From Apoderus coryli (lineage: Eukaryota; Arthropoda; Insecta; Coleoptera; Attelabidae), in NCBI GenBank assembly GCA_911728435.2, contig OU452198.1:43987902-44051901 (forward strand): a DNA stretch of 64,000 bases. Direction: 5' to 3'. The position numbers and the translations under genes are program-made. The notes under the pieces were generated by a model. That model saw only the letters and a list, made by a program, of their open reading frames with translations, had not been told where the DNA came from and searched no databases. Shown here piece after piece: positions 63,991-64,000 of this stretch. Positions within the stretch are counted from its first letter, which is position 1; each line of letters begins with the position of its first letter.

Positions 63991-64000
63991 ATAATAATAT

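Noticed and set aside
1..64000. CRISPR array, prokaryotic operon or ribosome binding sites
   Set aside because: Spliced genes and eukaryotic transposons throughout; no regularly spaced short repeats with unique spacers.

Overview
The window is nuclear DNA from an arthropod, almost certainly an insect. It is AT-rich (roughly two thirds A+T by eye), its genes are split by GT-AG introns, the chloride-channel exons read like insect ClC-a, one gene carries a ZAD zinc-binding domain (largely an arthropod domain), and the repeats are mariner/IS630 and Jockey-, CR1- and R1-like LINEs typical of insects. The many ends reading TACAGGGTG recall beetle genomes, but I cannot fix the order. All three host genes lie on the minus strand.

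Left part (1-13.2 kb): a 340-352 bp tandem satellite runs off the left edge. Next come thirteen exons of a ClC-a type chloride channel, read from 13229 down to 1180. All splice phases join, giving about 717 codons from just before the first membrane helix through the first CBS domain and the linker. The 5' exons (if any) and the second CBS domain are not found. Three large introns hold transposon debris, including a Jockey-like LINE with a 15-bp target-site duplication and a foldback repeat found in two introns.

Middle (13.3-59.6 kb): a gene desert of nested mobile elements. It includes a 3.2-kb IS630-type element with about 500-bp inverted repeats and other elements inside it; two DD34D mariners (one fused to a LINE remnant); an apparently intact DD41D element (26137-28227) with an uninterrupted transposase; several dead DD41D relatives; and about ten non-LTR retrotransposon copies, all 5'-truncated, many ending in (TTA)n. 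Perfect hairpins, mirrored mariner ends and inverted LINE segments show repeated rearrangement.

Right part (59.7-64 kb): a compact three-exon gene encoding a 304-residue THAP + ZAD protein, a final exon of a TPR protein (TTC12-like), and two short inverted-repeat elements.

The most unusual signal is a small RNA-like module seen at six or more sites: CTGANGA, one extra A/T, a hairpin, GAAAY, 2-3 bases, then a cleavage-type triplet. In three copies the flanks also pair as stem I. This is the layout of a minimal hammerhead ribozyme with a tiny stem III, as known from Penelope-like elements, but with a consistent extra nucleotide before stem II.
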